A DNA stretch of 64,000 nt from Neorhizobium petrolearium (GCF_017873175.1 NZ_JAGGJW010000007.1:1-64000), one strand, 5' to 3'; shown: positions 44,880 to 52,453, numbered from the stretch's first letter. The notes: a model not told the origin generated them from the sequence alone. Program-made: numbers and translations.

Positions 44880-44928
44880 GGGCCACGTTCTCCGGCTATC
44901 GACCTAGGCTAACCTGGTGGGCCGGCTT

Positions 44929-45102
44929 CACCCCTCTGTCCTGCCGGACATCTCCCCCACAAGGGGGGAGATCACATGTAGCATGACCTTCCCATCCCAT
45001 TTAGCGTCCGCCGGGTAGAACGGTTGTTTGTTTGAGGAGGCTGGTGCGCCCAGCCGATCTCCCCCCTTGTGGGGAGATGCCCGGTAGGGCAGAGGGGGGT
45101 GT
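44929..45102. repeat. Rhizobium-type intergenic palindromic element (RIME-like)
   Basis: Two inverted arms of about 45 bp: CACCCCTCTGTCCTGCCGG… (44929-44973) and its imperfect reverse complement ending …GGCAGAGGGGGGTG (45056-45102), separated by an 82-bp centre. Each arm contains its own palindrome ATCTCCCCC-N5-GGGGGAGAT. This organisation is typical of the repeated intergenic elements I know from rhizobial genomes, with no coding capacity and hairpin-prone ends. It immediately follows the YpfJ gene and may act as its transcript end. Confidence 0.75.
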
Positions 45103-45107
45103 CGCAA

Positions 45108-45616
45108 GGCAAATCAAAGCTTTGTGAGAAATCGGCAGAAAAAATCGCTTCCGATTTTCCCCACCCCTTTCTTCCGTGCCTACAATCTCCTCGCTTCCGT
45201 CGCCGGAGTGTTTCGCGAGACGTTCGCGGGCAGGCGGGAGCCGGCGCTTTCATCGGAACCGTAACGTGCGGGGACGGTGGAAGAGGTGAAAGCCATGGGA
45301 GCGGAACGGAAAACCGGACTTCTCCCTATCAAGCCTCCCCCTGGCCGCCGGGCCGGGTTCGGTTGAGCCGTCCAAGTGGCAAGGTTTCCCGAAAGGAGAC
45401 CGCGAATGAAGCCATGCAGCGAGGCGAGATGATCACCTGTAGGGGCCGGAAGCCCCGAGAGAACGCCGAAGGCCACGCGAATGCGGAGCCACTTTATACA
45501 ACTTCAATGAGGTTCCGCATTCGTGTGGGCTCTCCGATCTTTGACACGCCACGGGTTGTTACGCCGCGTGGAGACCTGGCATGCCGGCGAACGAGCCAGC
45601 ACGTCCTGAAAGAGGA
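45108..45616. other. Hairpin-rich non-coding region, candidate structured RNA (unassigned)
   Basis: About 500 bp without a supportable gene. Consecutive stems: AAAATCG/CGATTTT near 45150; GCCGG/CCGGC (45202-45206 with 45241-45245) around CGCGA/TCGCG; ACCGT/ACGGT (45258/45274); GGGAG/CTCCC (45297/45322) around CGG-AAAA-CCG; GGTTTCC-CGAAA-GGAGACC (45383-45401); GGGGC-CGGAA-GCCCC (45442-45456); a 15-bp stem (45473-45487 with 45514-45528); CCACG/CGTGG (45549/45567). I do not recognise RNase P, tmRNA, SRP RNA, 6S RNA, a cobalamin switch or a group II intron. A 98-aa minus-strand frame (45180-45476) has no ribosome site or motif. Confidence 0.5.
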
Positions 45617-46099
45617 TTACTTGTACATCCCCTCGCGCAGATTGATGCCGTATTCCACATAGGCCTTCATGGCGCAGAGCATCTGCGACCAGCCCTGACA
45701 ATTGCCGTAGGAGGCCGCAAGCCCGCCGGGCGTTTCCCTCCAGCCTTCCTCGGCGATCGTCACGAGCGTACGATTGCCGTCCAGCGGCTCGAAGGTCATC
45801 GTCACCGTGGTCTTGTAATTGGCGGGCAGAACATTTTCAGGCCCCTGCTCGGCCGGGTTGCCCTCCGTCGCATCCCATCTAAGGACGATTTTCCGGTTCT
45901 TCTCCACCTCGACGACATCGACCGGAAAGGCACCGGGAAAATCGTGAAAATCCCAGGTGACCGTGGCACCCGTTTCGAGCCGGCCTTCCGCGCCGCCGGT
46001 CGTGAAATAGCCCGAAAGCTTTTTCGGATCGACCACTGCCTCGAACACGTCCTCGACCGGTTTCGAAATCCGGCCCGACACTTTGAATTTCAGTTCCAT
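45617..46099 (-). CDS. SRPBCC (AHSA1/START-like) family protein
   Basis: 160 aa, a single START-like lipid/ligand-binding fold. N-terminal FKVSGRISKPVEDVFEAVVDPKKLSGYFTTGGAEGRL, middle TVTWDFHDFPGAFPVDVVEVEKNRKIVLRWDATEG, and the C-terminal helix NCQGWSQMLCAMKAYVEYGINL are characteristic. Divergent from an ArsR-type regulator across a 50-bp space holding an inverted repeat. Pairing of AHSA1 and ArsR genes is very frequent; the repressor usually controls the SRPBCC gene. The ligand is unknown. Confidence 0.9.
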   Translation of the reverse strand: MELKFKVSGRISKPVEDVFEAVVDPKKLSGYFTTGGAEGRLETGATVTWDFHDFPGAFPVDVVEVEKNRKIVLRWDATEGNPAEQGPENVLPANYKTTVTMTFEPLDGNRTLVTIAEEGWRETPGGLAASYGNCQGWSQMLCAMKAYVEYGINLREGMYK

Positions 46100-46130
46100 G
46101 GTCTTCTTCTCCCTTGTTTTCCCGTTCTAT

Positions 46131-46152
46131 CATGTTATAAAAACATAACATG
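46131..46152. promoter_or_regulatory. Operator between the SRPBCC and ArsR genes
   Basis: Inverted repeat CATGTTAT-AAAAAC-ATAACATG (46131-46138 with 46145-46152) centred between the divergent genes. The right arm contains the ATG of the ArsR gene itself, so repressor bound here would block both transcription and access to the start region; the arsR mRNA must be very short-leadered or leaderless. Confidence 0.7.
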
Positions 46153-46473
46153 TCAAGCGATAAACAAAGTGACAAGATTTTCAAGGCATTGGCGGCGCCG
46201 GTTCGCCGCGAGATTCTGGATGTTCTGAAAGATCACCCGAAAACGACGGGCGATCTCTGTGCCCGCTTCCCGAAACTCGACCGCTGCACGGTGATGCAGC
46301 ATCTGAAGGTTCTGGAGGGCGCCGACCTGGTGCTGGTGAAGCGCGAGGGGCGGGAGCGCTGGAACCATCTGAACCCGCTGCCGATCAAGGCGATCCACGA
46401 TCGCTGGATCGGCGCATACGCGGCGCGTGCGGTCGACATGCTCGACAAGATGAAGCGGGATCTGGAGGGGTAG
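46150..46473 (+). CDS. ArsR-family repressor paired with SRPBCC protein
   Basis: 107 aa winged helix without metal-binding cysteine motif. Motifs: IFKALAAPVRREILDVLKDHPKTTGDLCARFPKLDRCTVMQHLKVLEGADLVLVKREGRERWNHLNPLPIKAIHDRW. The start ATG sits inside the inverted repeat, so the leader is minimal and no Shine-Dalgarno is seen. This type (ArsR next to AHSA1) is thought to respond to small molecules rather than arsenic. Confidence 0.88.
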   Translation: MSSDKQSDKIFKALAAPVRREILDVLKDHPKTTGDLCARFPKLDRCTVMQHLKVLEGADLVLVKREGRERWNHLNPLPIKAIHDRWIGAYAARAVDMLDKMKRDLEG

Positions 46474-46477
46474 GGCT

Positions 46478-46957
46478 TCAGCCTATCAGGGACGCGGTAC
46501 CGTAAAACCCGAGTGCAAAGACCGTGTGGGCGACGAGATTGAGGAAGCGCACCTTGTTCGGCCTGGGCGTCTTCGAGGCCGCCCAGCCGAGACCCATGCC
46601 CGGCTGAAACAGGAACCAGCCGGCGCCGACCGTGACGATGCCGAAGATCCACGCCGGAACGAAGGTCGGCGAGACGAACCATCCTGGTCCGACGATCCAG
46701 GCGAAGATCACGCCATAAACGATGCCGATGGCATAGTGACCCGTCCAGCCTAGGGCCAGTTCGTGGTGATAGGGTTCGGCAGCGGCGATGCTTTCATGAA
46801 AGACCTTGCCGCGGGAGAGGTGCCAGAACCAGCGGCCGCCCGGTGCCCAGTTGGCTTTCGGCTGGCCGAAGACGCGGTAAAGCACGAGGGCCCAGATGTC
46901 CATGAGGACGGTCGCACCGATGCCGATCAGGATGCCGCGCCAGAGAAATTCGATCAT
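46478..46957 (-). CDS. DUF2938 integral membrane protein
   Basis: 159 aa with four membrane helices. DUF2938 signatures: RGILIGIGATVLMDIWALVLYRVFGQPKANW, GRWFWHLSRGKVFHESI, ELALGWTGHYAIGIVYGVIFA and the C-terminal PNKVRFLNLVAHTVFALGFYGTA. Function unknown. Converges on the ArsR gene with a 4-nt gap and is divergent from the TetA-like MFS gene. ATG 46957 is used because the longer frame begins with non-hydrophobic, unconserved sequence. Confidence 0.88.
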   Translation of the reverse strand: MIEFLWRGILIGIGATVLMDIWALVLYRVFGQPKANWAPGGRWFWHLSRGKVFHESIAAAEPYHHELALGWTGHYAIGIVYGVIFAWIVGPGWFVSPTFVPAWIFGIVTVGAGWFLFQPGMGLGWAASKTPRPNKVRFLNLVAHTVFALGFYGTASLIG

Positions 46958-47145
46958 GGGATGCCGCCGGAACAGAATCGAGGAGAGACGCAAACTCCTA
47001 TAGATCTTTCCCGGCGGGTTGGCTGTCCTTTCATCAAAAACTTTGAAATGTTCACGCATTGTTTCCTTTTTCGTTTGCGGCTATGTAGGCGGCGTGGCGA
47101 CACGATCGTCTTTCCAGAAAACATCAAAGCCTAGAGAGACACTCG

Positions 47146-48405
47146 ATGCTCGACCCGAAATTCGTCCGCCGCGGCCTTTTCCTCGTCTTCATGATCCTAT
47201 TTCTCGATATCATCGGGATTGCGATCATCATGCCGGTGCTGCCGACCTTTCTGCGCGAACTCACCGGCGACGACATGAGCGCGGCTGCCGTCGACGGAGG
47301 CTGGCTGCTGCTCATCTATTCGGCCATGCAGTTCCTCTTTGCGCCTCTGCTCGGCAACTTGAGTGACCGCTTCGGCCGCCGGCCGATCCTGCTTGCCTCC
47401 GTCTTCACCTTCGCGCTCGACAATCTCATCTGCGCGGCCGCCACCAGCTTCTGGATGCTGTTCGTCGGGCGAGTCCTCGCAGGTATCTCGGGCGGCAGTT
47501 TCGCCACATGCTCCGCCTATATCGCCGACATCAGCAATGACGAGAACCGCGCCAAGAATTTTGGTCTGATCGGCATTGCATTCGGTGTCGGCTTCACGGT
47601 GGGACCGGTGATCGGCGGCCTGCTTGGCGAGCTCGGACCGAGGGTGCCCTTCCTTGGCGCCGGCCTCCTGTCGCTCGCCAATTTCGTCGCCGCCTGGTTC
47701 CTGCTTCCGGAGACGCTTGGCAGGGCGCATCGCCGCAAATTCGAGTGGAGGCGCGCGAACCCGCTCGGCGCGCTGCGCCAGATGCGCCATTATCCGGGGA
47801 TCGGCTGGGTCATGCTGGTGATGTTCCTCTATTGGCTGGCCCATGCGGTCTATCCGTCCGCCTGGGCCTTCGTCTCGGCCTATCGCTACGGCTGGAGCGA
47901 GGGGCAGATCGGCCTGTCGCTCGGCCTTTTCGGCATTTGCGCAGCCTTCGTGATGGGATTCGTTCTGCCGAAGCTCGTGCCGGTTCTCGGCGAGTGGAAG
48001 ACGGCGGTGCTGGGACTTTCCTTCTCCTGTCTCGGTCTCACCGGTTATGGCCTGGCCTGGGAAGGATGGGTCGTCTATGCCGTGATCCTTGCGACGACAA
48101 TCGAGAATGTCGCCGACCCGCCGCTGAGGAGCATTGCAGCCGGCAAGGTGCCGCCGTCGGCGCAAGGCGAGCTTCAGGGGGCGATGACAAGCCTTACCAG
48201 CCTGACGACGATCATCGGTCCTGCAATCTTCACGCAGCTTTTCAGCGCCTTCACCGGTCCAGAGGCAATCATTGAATTTGCCGGCGCGCCTTACATCATG
48301 GCGGCGATCTTCATGGCTGTGGCTATCCTGGTGTTCTTGACCCGGATTTCGCGGAGAACTTCGGCAGTTCCGGCTGGAAACGAGCTTTCCCATCAGATTT
48401 CTTGA
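47146..48405 (+). CDS. TetA-type major-facilitator efflux pump
   Basis: 419 aa with 12 membrane helices. The drug:H+ antiporter (DHA1) pattern is clear: LFLDIIGIAIIMPVLPTFL (helix 1), GNLSDRFGRRPILL (motif A, about 68-81), GRVLAGISGG and GFTVGPVIGGLLGELG (motif C, about 152-167), the latter typical of exporters. It is closest in pattern to TetA(class) tetracycline pumps but chromosomal relatives export varied compounds; no tetR regulator lies nearby, so tetracycline resistance should not be assumed. A terminator-like hairpin follows 80 nt later. Confidence 0.88.
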   Translation: MLDPKFVRRGLFLVFMILFLDIIGIAIIMPVLPTFLRELTGDDMSAAAVDGGWLLLIYSAMQFLFAPLLGNLSDRFGRRPILLASVFTFALDNLICAAATSFWMLFVGRVLAGISGGSFATCSAYIADISNDENRAKNFGLIGIAFGVGFTVGPVIGGLLGELGPRVPFLGAGLLSLANFVAAWFLLPETLGRAHRRKFEWRRANPLGALRQMRHYPGIGWVMLVMFLYWLAHAVYPSAWAFVSAYRYGWSEGQIGLSLGLFGICAAFVMGFVLPKLVPVLGEWKTAVLGLSFSCLGLTGYGLAWEGWVVYAVILATTIENVADPPLRSIAAGKVPPSAQGELQGAMTSLTSLTTIIGPAIFTQLFSAFTGPEAIIEFAGAPYIMAAIFMAVAILVFLTRISRRTSAVPAGNELSHQIS

Positions 48406-48444
48406 AGGGACCAGCCAAAAATTCTGCTGGGTCGCGCGTAAGCC

Positions 48445-48484
48445 TTGCCGCACGGATGATGCTCCTCTATAGGCTGCATCATCC
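48445..48484 (+). promoter_or_regulatory. Promoter overlapped by a 9-bp inverted repeat, upstream of the MATE gene
   Basis: -35 TTGCCG (48445-48450), 17-nt spacer, -10 TATAGG (48468-48473). A perfect 9-bp inverted repeat GGATGATGC/GCATCATCC (48454-48462 with 48476-48484) spans the spacer and the start-point region with the -10 box in its 13-nt centre. This is the expected place for a repressor operator; the same sequence could also form a hairpin if transcribed from an upstream promoter. Confidence 0.55.
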
Positions 48485-48516
48485 GCCGCTCGCCAGTTCC
48501 TGGAAGCGGCTTTTTT
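48485..48516 (+). terminator. Terminator-like hairpin in the MATE leader (end of tetA-like transcript or attenuator)
   Basis: GCCGCT (48485-48490) pairs with AGCGGC (48505-48510) across a 14-nt loop, followed directly by six T. It ends 17 nt before the MATE start codon and lies after the putative MATE promoter, so it would sit in that gene's leader. It could end the tetA-like transcript or act as an attenuator for the MATE pump. Confidence 0.55.
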
Positions 48517-48533
48517 CGTCTGTGGAGGAGACC

Positions 48534-49928
48534 ATGTCGAGCCGGGCCACGACCTTCAAGGGGACAGCGGACAATTCCTGGTCCTCGCATATGCGGGCGA
48601 CATTTGCTCTCGGCGTGCCGCTTGTCGGCGCACAGCTCGCCCAGATGGCAATCAACACGACCGATGTCATCATGGTCGGCTGGCTCGGGACCACCGAACT
48701 GGCGGCCGTCGTTCTCGGCAGCCAGATGTTCTTCATCGTCTTCATCTTCGGTTCGGGCTTTGCAAGCGCCGTGGTGCCGATGGTCGCGCAGGCATTGGGG
48801 CGGGGTGATTCCGTTTCGGTCCGTCGCTCGGTTCGGATGGGCATGTGGGTGGTGATCGCCTATGGCGTCGTGACCGCGCCCATCCTGTGGTTCTCCCAGC
48901 CGATGCTGATCGCGCTCGGACAGGATCCGGAAGTCGCCGGGCTGGCGCAGGGCTACCTGCGCATCATCCAGTGGGGTATTTTCCCGAATCTGGTCCTTAT
49001 GGTGATGCGCGGTTTCCTGAGCGGCCTCCAGCGGGGCGGCATCATCCTTTACGTGACGATCGGCATGTTCCTCACCAATGCGGTGATGAACTATGCCTTC
49101 ATCTTTGGCAATTTCGGCGCGCCTGCCCTGGGGCTGCAAGGGGCGGCCGTGGCATCCATCGCTGCGGCCACGATCGGCTGTCTGCTTTCGATCGCTTATA
49201 TCGAAGCGAAGGAAAAAACGCGGGCCTACGAATTGTTTGTCCGCTTCTGGAGGCCGGATTGGGTGGCATTCCGGGAGGTGGTCAATCTCGGCTTGCCGAT
49301 CAGCTTCACCATTCTCGCCGAAACCAGTCTTTTTGCTGCTGCGTCATTGCTGATGGGAATGCTCGGCAAGATCGAACTCGCCTCGCACGGTATCGCACTG
49401 CAACTGGCGTCCATCGCCTTCATGATCCCGCTCGGACTTTCGCAGGTGGCGACGGTACGCGTCGGATTGGCCAATGGACGCGGAGATGTGCTCGGCCTTC
49501 GGCGTGCGGCGGTGTCGGCTCTTCTGATCAGCATCTGCTTTACGCTGGCAGGGAGCGTGCTTTTCGCTCTCTTTCCGCGCGAGCTCGGTTCGCTCTTCCT
49601 GGATATGAAGCGACCCGATGCCGAGGCACTGCTCAAATTTGCTGCGCCGCTCATCATCATTTCCGGTGCTTTTCAGGTCGTCGATGGCTTGCAGGCGGTG
49701 GGGGCAGGGTTGCTTCGCGGTCTCAAGGATACCAGGGTGCCGATGCTGCTGGCGCTGATCGCCTATTGGCCGATCGGCTTCGCCTGTGCCTGGATTTTCG
49801 CCTTCCCGCTCGGCTTCCGGGGGGTGGGTGTCTGGTTCGGCTTCGTGCTCGGCCTTGCGGCGGCGGCGGCATTCCTGTGCGGACGCTTCTGGCTGCTGCT
49901 GCATCGGCAGATGCAGAAAGCCCGCTGA
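48534..49928 (+). CDS. MATE-family multidrug efflux transporter (NorM-like)
   Basis: 464 aa, 12 membrane helices in two homologous halves: LGVPLVGAQLAQMAINTTDVIMVGWLG in the first and NLGLPISFTILAETSLFAAASLLMGMLG in the second. The alternation matches NorM/DinF-type cation antiporters that export drugs in exchange for Na+ or H+. ATG 48534 follows GGAGGAG; a longer frame upstream runs through the hairpins and is not coding. A terminator hairpin incorporates its stop codon. Confidence 0.92.
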   Translation: MSSRATTFKGTADNSWSSHMRATFALGVPLVGAQLAQMAINTTDVIMVGWLGTTELAAVVLGSQMFFIVFIFGSGFASAVVPMVAQALGRGDSVSVRRSVRMGMWVVIAYGVVTAPILWFSQPMLIALGQDPEVAGLAQGYLRIIQWGIFPNLVLMVMRGFLSGLQRGGIILYVTIGMFLTNAVMNYAFIFGNFGAPALGLQGAAVASIAAATIGCLLSIAYIEAKEKTRAYELFVRFWRPDWVAFREVVNLGLPISFTILAETSLFAAASLLMGMLGKIELASHGIALQLASIAFMIPLGLSQVATVRVGLANGRGDVLGLRRAAVSALLISICFTLAGSVLFALFPRELGSLFLDMKRPDAEALLKFAAPLIIISGAFQVVDGLQAVGAGLLRGLKDTRVPMLLALIAYWPIGFACAWIFAFPLGFRGVGVWFGFVLGLAAAAAFLCGRFWLLLHRQMQKAR

Positions 49929-49940
49929 AGATCAGCGGGC
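49920..49940 (+). terminator. Hairpin at the MATE 3' end (includes the stop codon)
   Basis: Perfect 9-bp stem GCCCGCTGA (49920-49928) / TCAGCGGGC (49932-49940) with a 3-nt loop. The TGA of the MATE gene is the last part of the left arm. There is no T-run, so it may be a transcript-stabilising 3' end rather than a strong intrinsic terminator. It lies between convergent genes. Confidence 0.6.
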
Positions 49941-49960
49941 CGTTGGCGTCAAAGAGCGGA

Positions 49961-50311
49961 TCAAGCCGGAAGAAGCTCAGGCAACATCACGGGCGAGTAG
50001 AAGGCCACATGGGTTTCGACGCCAAGGCGCCGGCTCAGCATCTGCCGATCTATCCCTGCCGCAGCATCCGCTTTGGCTACAGCCGCAATGACCGGCTGAA
50101 GGACGTGTTCACCCTCGAATTGGAGGATGGTGATGAGATTGAACGTCTCGGCGCCTGAATTCTGTTCAAGAACCATATCGTCAATAAAGCCTGGTTGGGC
50201 GCGTATGACGTCGTGCGTCCTTCCGATCAGCCTCATGAACTTGTCACGGGCGTCTGCCGGTACCGAGAATCTATTGACGCGAACGACGTGTCCGCTCTTC
50301 ATTTCGCTCAT
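49961..50311 (-). CDS. Antibiotic-biosynthesis-monooxygenase (ABM) domain protein
   Basis: 116 aa ferredoxin-like ABM fold, usually dimeric. Visible: VVRVNRFSVPADARDKFMRLIGRTHDVIRAQPGFIDDMVLEQ (strand-helix core), FNLITILQFEGEHVLQPVIAAVAKADA and a C-terminal tail. Members include quinone- and haem-related enzymes and proteins without known activity. Start could be ATG 50311 or the in-frame ATG at 50302. It lies just beyond the carA terminator and converges on the MATE gene. Confidence 0.82.
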   Translation of the reverse strand: MSEMKSGHVVRVNRFSVPADARDKFMRLIGRTHDVIRAQPGFIDDMVLEQNSGAETFNLITILQFEGEHVLQPVIAAVAKADAAAGIDRQMLSRRLGVETHVAFYSPVMLPELLPA

Positions 50312-50314
50312 AAG

Positions 50315-50342
50315 AAAAACCCCTGTTCGACATGAACAGGGG
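50315..50342 (-). terminator. Intrinsic terminator of carA
   Basis: 9-bp stem CCCCTGTTC/GAACAGGGG (50320-50328 with 50334-50342), 5-nt loop, then TTTTT reading leftward. It is 68 nt after the carA stop codon, and its T-run reaches to within 4 nt of the ABM gene start, so it also separates the two leftward genes. Confidence 0.85.
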
Positions 50343-50409
50343 TCTTATGCAACCTCAACCAAAGTTGAGGTCAATAGGCCTGGCGTGATTTTTCAAATGC
50401 CCGCGAAAG

Positions 50410-51615
50410 TCAACGTTCAGCGAGCGCCGGTTCACCTTTGCGTTCGCGCACAAGGTTGACGAAACGGCGGAAGAGATAGTGGCTGTCCTGGGGGCCGGGG
50501 GAGGCTTCCGGGTGATGCTGCACGGAAAAGACCGGCTTGCCGGCAACGCGCAGCCCGCAATTCGTTCCGTCGAAGAGCGAAACATGCGTTTCTTCAACGC
50601 TTTCCGGTAGGGACTTCGAGTCGACCGCGAAGCCATGATTCATGGATACGATCTCGACCTTGCCGGTCGTGTGGTCTTTGACCGGATGGTTGGCGCCGTG
50701 ATGGCCTTGATGCATTTTTTCGGTCTTGGCACCAAGCGCAAGGCCGAGCATCTGGTGACCGAGGCAGATGCCGAAGGTCGGAATCTCCGTCTTGAGGATG
50801 TCACGGATGACCGGCACGGCATATTCGCCGGTTGCGGCCGGATCGCCGGGGCCGTTCGACAGGAAGATGCCATCGGGCTTCAATGCGAGGATATCTTCGG
50901 CGGATGTCTGGGCCGGTACGATGGTCACCTTGCAGTCGAGGCCGGAGAAAAGGCGCAGGATGTTGCGCTTCACGCCGTAGTCGATGCAAACGATGTGGTA
51001 TTTTGCGTCTTCCGGCGAGAGTTCTCCGTAGCCTTCGTTCCAGACCCAGGGCGTCTGCACCCACTGGGAAGATTGCCCGGAGGTCGCGTCCTTGGCGAGG
51101 TCGAGACCTTCGAGGCCGCTCCAGGCCTTGGCCTCGGCCTTGAGCGTTTCCATGTCGAAGACGCCGTTCGGGTCATGGGCGATGATGGCGTTCGGTGCAC
51201 CGTTCTGCCGGATCCAGGCCGTGAGTGCGCGGGTGTCTATGCCGGACAGGCCGATGACGCCGCGTGCCTTCAGCCAGGCATCGAGATGCTTGGCGGCACG
51301 GTAGTTGGAGGGTTCCGTGATGTCGGCCTTGAAGATGACGCCGACTGCCCCGCGCCGTGCGGCGGGTGTCAGGTCCTCGATGTCCTCTTCATTGGTGCCG
51401 ACGTTGCCGATATGCGGGAAAGTGAAGGTGACGATCTGGCCGAGATAGGACGGATCCGTGAGGATTTCCTCGTAACCCGTCAGGGCGGTGTTGAAGACCA
51501 CTTCTGCCGTAACCTTGCCGGTCGCGCCTATCCCCGTTCCTTCGATCACCGTGCCATCGGCAAGAACGAGCACGGCGGTGGGTTTCTTGGTGGTCCAGGG
51601 AGCGGTCGCGGTCAT
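50410..51615 (-). CDS. carA: Carbamoyl-phosphate synthase small (glutaminase) subunit
   Basis: 401 aa. Hydrolyses glutamine and channels ammonia to CarB. N-terminal CarA-specific domain (about 10-145, with VFNTALTGYEEILTDPSYLGQIVTFTFPHIGN) and class I glutamine amidotransferase domain (about 205-395): GPGDPA, nucleophile Cys in PTFGICLGHQMLGLALG (about 282) and the catalytic His in SVQHHPEASPGP. ATG 51615 chosen over 51621 because AAGGAT is better spaced. It has its own promoter and terminator and is separated from carB by about 10 kb. Confidence 0.97.
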   Translation of the reverse strand: MTATAPWTTKKPTAVLVLADGTVIEGTGIGATGKVTAEVVFNTALTGYEEILTDPSYLGQIVTFTFPHIGNVGTNEEDIEDLTPAARRGAVGVIFKADITEPSNYRAAKHLDAWLKARGVIGLSGIDTRALTAWIRQNGAPNAIIAHDPNGVFDMETLKAEAKAWSGLEGLDLAKDATSGQSSQWVQTPWVWNEGYGELSPEDAKYHIVCIDYGVKRNILRLFSGLDCKVTIVPAQTSAEDILALKPDGIFLSNGPGDPAATGEYAVPVIRDILKTEIPTFGICLGHQMLGLALGAKTEKMHQGHHGANHPVKDHTTGKVEIVSMNHGFAVDSKSLPESVEETHVSLFDGTNCGLRVAGKPVFSVQHHPEASPGPQDSHYLFRRFVNLVRERKGEPALAER

Positions 51616-51745
51616 GATCATCCTTCTGCCTCACCGGCCCCGTCCCTTGAAGAGACAGGCTGTGAGGGCCATTTATAGTCGCAGAAAAGGGCGCGCGGTA
51701 TATCCCGGCGCAAGCCCTGACATTTAAATCTCGTGCAGGTGCCGG

Positions 51746-51774
51746 AAAATAGACAAAGCAGGCGGGGTGGTCAA
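51746..51774 (-). promoter_or_regulatory. Sigma-70 promoter of carA
   Basis: -35 TTGACC (51769-51774), exactly 17 nt spacer, -10 TATTTT (51746-51751). Predicted transcription start near 51739, about 123 nt before the carA ATG. The -35 matches the rhizobial consensus CTTGAC closely. Confidence 0.65.
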
Positions 51775-51839
51775 TCTCGCCCGCCAAGAAATCCATGGGG
51801 ATTGAAACCTCCGGGATTCAAGGGCTCGGGTGAATTGAT

Positions 51840-51868
51840 TTGATCGATCCGAACCGGTCGTCTATGAC
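51840..51868 (+). promoter_or_regulatory. Sigma-70 promoter of the yqeY-like gene
   Basis: -35 TTGATC (51840-51845), 17-nt spacer, -10 TATGAC (51863-51868). Predicted start near 51876, 64 nt before the ATG. Confidence 0.55.
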
Positions 51869-51939
51869 TGCAACGGAATGACAAGGAAAAGCCACAATTC
51901 CCGGTGCCTGCGCAAGCTTTTCCCAAGGAGAAAAAGACG

Positions 51940-52392
51940 ATGATGCGCGACAAGCTTTCTGAAGCGCTCAAGACTGCCATGAAGGCCAAGGACAACCGTC
52001 GCGTTTCGACGGTGCGTCTGATTCAGACCGCGATCAAGGATCGTGATATCGCGAACCGCGGCCTCGGCAAGGATCCGGTGAGTGATGACGACATCCTGCA
52101 AATACTGCAGAAGATGGTGAAGCAGCGCGAGGAATCGGCCAAAATCTATGAGGATGCCGGCCGCGCCGAACTCGCCGCCCAGGAGCGCGAGGAAATCGAC
52201 ATCATCAAGGGCTTTATGCCTGAGCAGCTGTCGGATGCAAAAGTTGGCGAGCTCGTCCAGGCGACGATCGCCGAAACGGGAGCCCAGGGCCTCCGCGACA
52301 TGGGCAGGGTCATGGCCGCGTTGAAGGAAAAATATCCGGGCCAGATGGATTTCGCCAAGGCCTCCGGTGTGGTGAAGGAACTTTTGAAGTAA
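51940..52392 (+). CDS. yqeY: GatB/YqeY domain protein
   Basis: 150 aa helical protein. The family shares the C-terminal tail domain of GatB of the tRNA-dependent amidotransferase: MRDKLSEALKTAMKAKDNRRVSTVRLIQTAIKDRDIANRG, then QREESAKIYEDAGRAELAAQEREEIDIIKGFMPEQLS and a C-terminal helix with MGRVMAALKEKYPGQMDFAKASGVVKELL. Probably tRNA-related; no catalytic site. Its position immediately before dnaG and rpoD is conserved in alphaproteobacteria. Followed by a very strong terminator. Confidence 0.93.
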   Translation: MMRDKLSEALKTAMKAKDNRRVSTVRLIQTAIKDRDIANRGLGKDPVSDDDILQILQKMVKQREESAKIYEDAGRAELAAQEREEIDIIKGFMPEQLSDAKVGELVQATIAETGAQGLRDMGRVMAALKEKYPGQMDFAKASGVVKELLK

Positions 52393-52415
52393 GTTCGATC
52401 TGAACGATGAAATAC

Positions 52416-52453
52416 AAAAGGCGGGAATCCGATCCTCGGATTCCCGCCTTTTT
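52416..52453 (+). terminator. Strong bidirectional terminator after yqeY
   Basis: 17-bp perfect stem (52416-52432 with 52436-52452) with a 3-nt loop, built on GGCGGGAATCCGA, bordered by A-run on the left and T-run on the right. It ends yqeY transcription and separates it from dnaG. Confidence 0.95.

Larger units (their letters stand above)
51616..51939. other. Intergenic region with divergent carA and yqeY promoters (324 bp)
   Basis: Divergent spacer between carA (leftward) and yqeY (rightward), with a promoter pair for each (entries below). The carA leader is about 120 nt and includes a GC-rich stretch around 51695-51715 that could fold; I saw no upstream ORF or PyrR-type element that I could support. 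Confidence 0.5.

Noticed and set aside
45180..45476. 98-codon minus-strand frame in the hairpin-rich region
   Set aside because: It covers sequence dominated by stems and lacks a ribosome site; better explained as non-coding repeat or RNA.
47146..48405. Acquired tetracycline-resistance gene
   Set aside because: Base composition is like the neighbours, there is no tetR or mobile element, and chromosomal DHA1 pumps of this pattern are common in rhizobia.
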